Assembly (NCBI RefSeq): GCF_958979055.1 | Contig: NC_084890.1 | Location: 30,611,116 to 30,675,115 of the forward strand | From: Alnus glutinosa | Taxonomy: Eukaryota > Streptophyta > Magnoliopsida > Fagales > Betulaceae | Direction of reading: 5' to 3' | Length of the DNA: 64,000 bases | Part shown: piece after piece, positions 58,678 through 64,000 of the stretch | Layout of the letters: every line of letters begins with the position of its first letter | How positions within the stretch are numbered: position 1 is the stretch's first letter | Position numbers and translations under genes: made by a program | The notes under the pieces: model-generated | The model's input: the letters and a program-made list of their open reading frames with translations, nothing else | Told to the model about the DNA's origin: nothing | The model's database searches: none

Positions 58678-59055
58678 ATGACCGTCTCCGAGAGTTTATC
58701 TTCACCTTCTTCTCCTCCAAGAGTTCAACTAGTTTCCAAGGCTGTGTCCGACCGACTTGCTCAGAAGTTTTATGATGTCTCTGAATTCTACTTTGATTAC
58801 GAGAAAAGTGGATTGTGGTCTCCTCCGGTTCAAAGAAGGGCGTTCGTGAGCTCCTCCGGGAAGATACTTACGGAACAAGATACTCTTGAAAAACTCAGAA
58901 GCGTCAATGCGTCATGCATGGCCGTCGTGGAAGAAAACGCAAAGCCTATTTCAATGTATATATGGAGCCTATATCCATCACTCTTGATGGGCTTAGGTTC
59001 TAACATGGGTAACGGGTCAGGATTTGTCCATTGGACTATCCTTCCTCCTAAATAG
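58678..59055 (+). CDS. Small uncharacterised plant protein with SVSDRL-type motif
   Basis: Single frame of 125 aa from the ATG at 58678. The N-terminal half carries [40 protein letters not shown] and then [20 protein letters not shown], which I recognise as a small conserved plant family without known function. The C-terminal third (from about residue 82) does not resemble the family, and its last nine codons recur at 62909-62940 in a duplicated block. The true 3' end may therefore be spliced or the protein may have been altered there. A TATA box lies 83 bp upstream. Confidence 0.7.
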   Translation: MTVSESLSSPSSPPRVQLVSKAVSDRLAQKFYDVSEFYFDYEKSGLWSPPVQRRAFVSSSGKILTEQDTLEKLRSVNASCMAVVEENAKPISMYIWSLYPSLLMGLGSNMGNGSGFVHWTILPPK

Positions 59056-59957
59056 GGTCTTGACTCTTCTATGGGCCTAGAGCAAGAGTGGTTGCTTTTT
59101 CTTAGGGTGATTGGCCATGCAAGGAAAATAGAGTGGTCTTTCCAAATTTTTGGTGATTTTAAGACATAAATCCTTTGTTTTAAATTAAATATTCTTTCAA
59201 AATTAATTCAAGAATCAAACTCCCTACTCACGGAATAATGTCTCATATACAACATTTGTACACACATTGTACAACAATACTGAAGTAGAAATGATTTTTT
59301 TTTCTTTTTTTGGATTGTTTGCAAATTACTGTTTCATTTTCACGTCAGCGGTGTTGTACAAAGTGTGAACATTACTCTTACTCACGTTCCACACCAAACT
59401 CTCAACCATTAAACCAAAAGTTGTTTTAAATAATTTTCTTTATTCAAAAAAAATTAGAGCTCTAAGGATTCCAAGTTAAAACTTAAAATCCATTAACTAT
59501 TCTAATATATATGAACCCTAAAAGATGGGCCCGCAGACTCTATGCACAAGACATTGGGCTCACTTAAGGCCGAACCTAATTCTAAAATAGGAGGTGTTAC
59601 ATTATATATAAAGTGAGTATCATTCTTTATACTTTTTCGAAAAATATTTATTTAGTTATTGATAAGATTTATTGTTCAAGTTAATTAGATAAACTGAATT
59701 TTATTTATGATGTTATAAAATTAACTTCACTAATCTTATATTTGTAATAAATCATATATATATGTATACATACATATTTTAATGAAGTAGACTATCATAT
59801 TATATCTTATGACCTTATTTTCAAGCTCAGTCAGTCCAATTTTAATCCTATATATATTAAGTATAATTTATAGTATATACACACACACAGAGGCACGCAC
59901 AAAGCTATGAGAAGACCCATAATTACAATGATTCAAACTATATATATCACCTTTGAA
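59026..59957. repeat. Duplicated block, left copy (empty site)
   Basis: Starting in the last codons of the gene at 58678, this block is repeated from 62905, about 3.88 kb further on. Shared blocks are cctaaatagggtctt, gggtgatt.gccatgcaagga, cattaaaccaaaagttgttt and ggccgaacctaattctaaaa. At 59458-59467 it lacks the MITE present in the other copy. Confidence 0.85.
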
Positions 59958-61250
59958 ACATCATCTATCCCTTAAATTAAAAACGTATCTTATGTACGTC
60001 ATGGATCTTATTATTGTTATTTTTGGTGCGTACTTCACTAACTTGGGATGAATTCTTTATTGTGCAAGTTGGATAAAAGCGGGGTAAGAATCGGTTTTGG
60101 GCCTTAGTATATAAGTTGCTTGGTCTGGTCGGCCCACTTCCTAGCAGGTGGGATCCCTAAGTATACTTTAACAGGTCTGGGATCCCTAAGTATACGTTAA
60201 AGCATTTCATTGTCTTCATTTACCAAATGATCTTTGAATTAATTGATTCTTTTCCTAATCTTTGGCTCTTTATCTTTAGTCTTTATTTACGTAAAGCTGC
60301 CTTGAAACACGCACACGCAAGCATCCAAAAATCAAAAAGAGTCCCACAGGATAAATTTGAAAAAAAAGAAGCAACGATATAAAAGCAAAAGTTAAAATCA
60401 CTAAAGTGTTAATATTGGATGCCATATGGCAGTGCTCTTCGATCCTTTCTTTTTTATGAAGGATGGTAAAGGGGCTAGCCGGTGGATTTTGTATAAATTT
60501 GTTAGATCGATGTTATTAGGGATTTTCATTGTCGTGGTTGGCCTTGGTGTTTGCCGTTTGGAGCGTCAGAGTTGCTGTATGTATGCGTGTGTATACAGTG
60601 GCATTAGGCAGCAGTTGCAGTCATGGTATGAGTTAGAATAGTATTAAATAATTAAATTTATTATTTTTTTATTAAATCAAAAATTTCGAGATATCTAAAT
60701 CCTGATTTTAAAGTTTATTCTACTTAGCAATTTGTAATTTTTGGATTTCATTCTTTTCTCTCAATAAAATTTGTGCCATTTAGCCCGGTATCAAAATCAA
60801 AATTTAGAACAAAAAAATGACAAATTTTAATGCTTTGAAAGCAACAGAATTTCAAACAATTTACTTCAAATTCATTTATTTGTAAGATGACATAATTTAT
60901 GAATGAGATGAGAACAAGAAAAAGAGATAGAAAGAATTAAAAGTGGTTTGGCGCGCTTACGGCCTACATCCACACATAAAAGTATTTTCTTTGACTACGC
61001 ATTTTCTTAATTCATTTGATTGTGTACAAAACTATTTATGGAGAAATAGTTTAAACGTTTCAAGTCTCTCCTACTTTTATATTAATAATAATAAATCTAA
61101 TTTATCAATTTATAACTCTTGTACGTCTCTTGAGTGCTTGTAACACTTGTCTCTTGAATACTTGTAACTTTTGTGATTTCTTGTAATTCTTGTCTCAATA
61201 CTATTCACCTAATTAAATATTCTATACACATAAGAATATTTGATTTTATT
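59958..61250 (+). promoter_or_regulatory. Upstream region of broken ankyrin-PGG paralogue (duplication copy B)
   Basis: Counterpart of 50090-51240 with the TATAAAAG at 60378-60385. It contains an extra ~310-bp segment (about 60890-61200) absent from copy A and an internal repeat of tgggatccctaagtatac near 60150 and 60179. Confidence 0.6.
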
Positions 61251-61307
61251 TTTTAGAAAAGAAGGGAAAAGTAACGGAGGACCGTGCTATCAACATGCTA
61301 AATAAAA

Positions 61308-61970
61308 TTGAAAAGAACGCCTTTCCGACGAAGGCGTTGTCCTCGAAATCGTTCTTCTGGACAAGATATCGATCAACGAGAATCATCTTCCGTTGAACGG
61401 TTTCCTGGACTCTTGGATCCACCGACGAGTCCTCAAATGACTCCTTATGAACAACCAGATGCCGGAGATGCAAGTCTGAAGGTTCTGTGGTCGCTATTCG
61501 TTAGAATTCAGCCGGCTTTAAGCTCTATTCTACGAGATTTGGGTGACTGCAACGTAGCGCAAGAAGAATCGGTGCAGGTACATGTAGAGGAGGCAATCTC
61601 AAACTATAGATGTTGAAATTGAAACTATTAACCAGACTAACGAGAGTAAGTCTCATAGCCATGTCAATGTGACACTTTGAAAATTTTCATATTCTGTTGT
61701 TATTGTGTATGCATGCTACTTTGAAAATTTTCAGGGTAAAAAAGATTTAAAAACCTTAACGTCTATCTTCCCCTGTATCGAGCTGGCCTCAAAGGTGATT
61801 GGCAAGCTGCTAAGGCCATACTTGAGGAATATCCAGGAGCCATTCGAGAGCCCATAACAGAACGGGACCAAACAATTAATCCTTCACATTGCAATTGCAG
61901 CAAAATGCTCTAGTTTTGTAAAAGAACTGCTGCAATGGATGCTCTAGTTTTGTAAAAGAACTGCTGCAAC
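61308..61970 (+). pseudogene. Truncated ankyrin-PGG pseudogene
   Basis: Equivalent to exons 1 and 2 (start only) of the intact gene at 51840. The exon 1 donor is conserved (AACGAGA|GTAAGT near 61646), and exon 2 keeps LPLYRAGL.GDWQAAKAILEE in nucleotide order. Frameshifts before the donor (TGA at 61614) and at the start of exon 2 (GTAAAAAAGATTTAA) disable it. A 34-bp unit is tandemly duplicated at 61905-61938 and 61939-61969. Similarity stops at about 61970, so exons 3-5 with the PGG domain are missing. No good start codon opens the long frame. Confidence 0.85.
61905..61969. repeat. 34-bp tandem duplication in ankyrin pseudogene
   Basis: Two copies of atgctctagttttgtaaaag plus aactgctgcaa, back to back within the exon 2 remnant. 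The intact gene has one copy. Confidence 0.9.
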
Positions 61971-62575
61971 CACCCCACCTCTCCCAGTTGAACGCTGCAA
62001 CCAGAATCCACAGAGTTACCACTTGGATACGTCAAAGTCCACATCCGGAATTTGCTTAGTTTCAGGTAGATGTGAGAGAGAGAGAGAGAGAGAGAGCTCG
62101 GGTCCGTGATGGTTGAGAGAGAGTTCCGACCACCGTACGACGAAGGAGAGAGTGACAGCGGAACGGTTTGGTCAAAAACAGCCAGATCTGTGCTAGTTTT
62201 AGCAACACAGGCCGATCTAGCTAAAGGTTGGGGTGGCGACCTTTAATGGCGGAACTCCATACTTGACAGTGCTTCCCAGTGGAGCGGCCATGCCGATTTG
62301 GCCAAAAACGGTGACGTTTTGGGCTTGGGTTGGTGGCGGTTCACAACTATGGGTGGCAGTTTTGTGGCGAATAGAAGCAGTGAATCAGTGATGGGTTATG
62401 GGTCGGGGGTGGTTTATTCTGTAGTGGGTTGAAGCTTAGGTAGTGCGAAGGCTCTGTTCGTGGATGGCGTGTGTATTGGAGTGTGGAAAGTGTTTATTAT
62501 TATTATTATTATTATTATTCTTATTATTATTATTATTTTTTTATCCCATAAGATTAAGTGCTTTCATGTTTATTA
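61970..62575. other. GC-richer block of unknown origin after the pseudogene
   Basis: Begins at the end of ankyrin homology. It contains a GA microsatellite (62069-62096), repeated ggtggcgg/ggtggcag motifs and a TTA/TAT microsatellite (62494-62537). It has no counterpart in the intact copy and no recognisable frame. Confidence 0.45.
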
Positions 62576-62580
62576 TATTT

Positions 62581-62894
62581 AGGATCGGTTTGAGTTTGTA
62601 ATTTCAAAAATTGCAATTTAAAATAACGATTTTAAAATGTGCGATTTAAAAAGTAATTTTTAAAAAATGCAGTTAAGTATTTGACAAAATCACAGTTTAG
62701 TATTTAAAATCGTAAATTAATCTTTAATATTTCGCATTTTTTAAAATGTATCATCTTACCTGCGATTTGAAAAAACAGATTTTCTGCATTTTCAAATCGT
62801 AATTTTTAAAAACAGTTCCCGAACGATTTAAGTTTTTCGATTTAGTTTTAAATCACATTTATTGTTTACGAAATTGCAATCTCAAACACACCCT
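62581..62894. mobile_element. MITE with atttt/aaaat-rich inverted arms
   Basis: Left aggatcggtttgagtttgta pairs with right tgcaatctcaaacacaccct. Internal arms contain reciprocal gattttaaaatgtgcgattt and atttcgcattttttaaaatg. A tta flank on both sides is a possible 3-bp duplication. Confidence 0.65.
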
Positions 62895-62904
62895 TATTCT
62901 TCTT

Positions 62905-64000
62905 AGATGATGTGTCCATTGGACCATCCTTCCTCCTAAATAGGGTCTTCTATGGGTCTAGAGCAAGAGCGATGGCTTTTCCTTAGGGTGATTAGCCATG
63001 CAAGGACGATAGAGCGGTCTTTCCAAAATTTTGGTGATTTTCATGCATAAATCTTTTGTCTATTTTAAAAGTTTTTAATATTCTTTCAAAATCAATTCAA
63101 GATTCTAACTTCTACTCACGTATCACGCCAAACCCGCAACCATTAAACCAAAAGTTGTTTTAAATAATTATTTATTTATTTTAAAAAAATTAGAGCTCTA
63201 AGAGCACTCCCAATGGATTATCTATTTACAACTTTAAGTTAGAATAGATAACAAAAGTGTTAAAAAGAAACTCCATCAGCTTATGTATTCCAACTCTAGA
63301 ATAGATTTTTCTTAATTCCATAAATAGTGGAACTCTACAAGTAGAGTTATACTATTCACTTATCTATTTTTTTTTATTCTTCATCTCCACTTTTTTAGCT
63401 TTGCTTTTTTGCTTTTTTCCTCCACCACTCCACGTTTTTCCATTTTTTTCTTCCTTTTATAGTAGAGATCTAAGAGAAAGTGTGTAAAGTAGTAGAGTTA
63501 TGAAGCGGGACCCACATGGGAAAAAAATACTATAATGAAATAAATTAATTAAAAATAATAAAAAATTAATATAGAGTTAAGAATGGATAATCGGATGTAT
63601 AGTGCATTTAAAATTCATTAGCTAAACTAAATAAAATAGATTTTGATTAGCTATTCTAGATTGAAAAATACATAAGCCATTGGGAATGCTCTAAGGATTC
63701 CAAAATTAAAACTTAAAATCCATTACCTATTCTAATATGGACCCTAATAAATAGGCCCGCACACTCTATGCACAAGACATTGGGCTTACTTAAGGCCGAA
63801 CCTAATTCTAAAATAGGAGGTGTAACATTATATACAAAGTAAATATCATTCTTTATGCTTTTTCGAAAAGTATTTATTTAATTATTAATAACATTTATCG
63901 TTCAAGTTAATTAGATAAACTAAATATTATTTATAACGTTATAAGAATTAACTTCACCAATCTTGTATTTTTAATAAATCATATATAATTTTATTTTTAA
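62905..64000. repeat. Duplicated block, right copy (filled site), runs off window
   Basis: Second copy of 59026 onwards, interrupted by a MITE at 63203-63690. It reaches the window edge, so its right limit is unknown. Confidence 0.85.
63203..63690. mobile_element. MITE inserted in the right duplicate
   Basis: 488 bp with termini agcactcccaatgg and ccattgggaatgct. It is flanked by ctaag on both sides (63198-63202 and 63691-63695; gctctaag if an end is shared with the TIR). The paralogous site at 59458-59467 reads straight through gagctctaaggattcc, so the insertion is defined by comparison with an empty site. The termini suit a hAT- or Harbinger-type MITE. Confidence 0.88.

Noticed and set aside
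60426..60641. 71-codon frame downstream of the TATA box in ankyrin copy B
   Set aside because: Not conserved in copy A, where the same position lacks the ATG; more likely non-coding leader.

Overview
The window is nuclear DNA from a plant, most likely a woody eudicot. Genes carry GT-AG introns, intergenic DNA is very AT-rich and crowded with small non-autonomous transposons, and every recognisable protein is a plant family (OVATE, HSFA4, BES1/BZR1, FYVE-SYLF, ankyrin-PGG, DUF7705-type). LINE-like 3' tails near 39.4 kb and 27.0 kb resemble those I associate with Fagales introns, but that placement is from memory and weak. No CRISPR, operon, organellar or rRNA sequence was seen.

Layout: (1) 1-2.76 kb, minus strand: 5' three exons of a secreted DUF7705-type protein, cut by the left edge. 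(2) 6.86-8.20 kb, plus: single-exon OVATE family repressor. (3) 8.2-16.6 kb: no recognisable gene. (4) 16.6-18.6 kb, minus: heat-shock factor HSFA4 with a long, probably spliced leader. (5) 18.6-30.3 kb: transposon-rich, gene-free, with LINE remnants and two GC-rich islands. (6) 30.4-34.75 kb, plus: BES1/BZR1 homologue (BEH4 type), large first intron. (7) 35.4-37.9 kb: Harbinger-like element, a foldback element and a MITE. (8) 38.8-42.3 kb, minus: FYVE-SYLF protein (CFS1 type), with a LINE tail in intron 3. (9) 43.88-44.17 kb, plus: small secreted Cys-rich protein. (10) 44.2-47.6 kb: no protein gene, but a long miRNA-like stem-loop at 46.8 kb. (11) 47.6-48.5 kb, minus: intronless CTD-phosphatase-like HAD protein. 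(12) 48.5-64 kb: an intact ankyrin-PGG membrane protein (51.8-54.8 kb), a Mutator-type element carrying an LRR-kinase fragment (56.87-58.09 kb), a small plant protein (58.68 kb), a decayed ankyrin-PGG paralogue (60-62 kb), and a second nearby duplication whose right copy gained a MITE.

The genes are independent transcription units, not a pathway cluster. Themes are hormone and stress transcription control (OVATE, BES1/BZR1, HSFA4), endosome/autophagy membranes (FYVE-SYLF) and immune-type ankyrin-PGG proteins in a turning-over cluster. The most notable structures are the MULE with its 9-bp target duplication, the miRNA-like hairpin, the 36-bp perfect palindrome, the empty-site/filled-site paralogues, and the 4-nt coding tail of the BES1/BZR1 gene.
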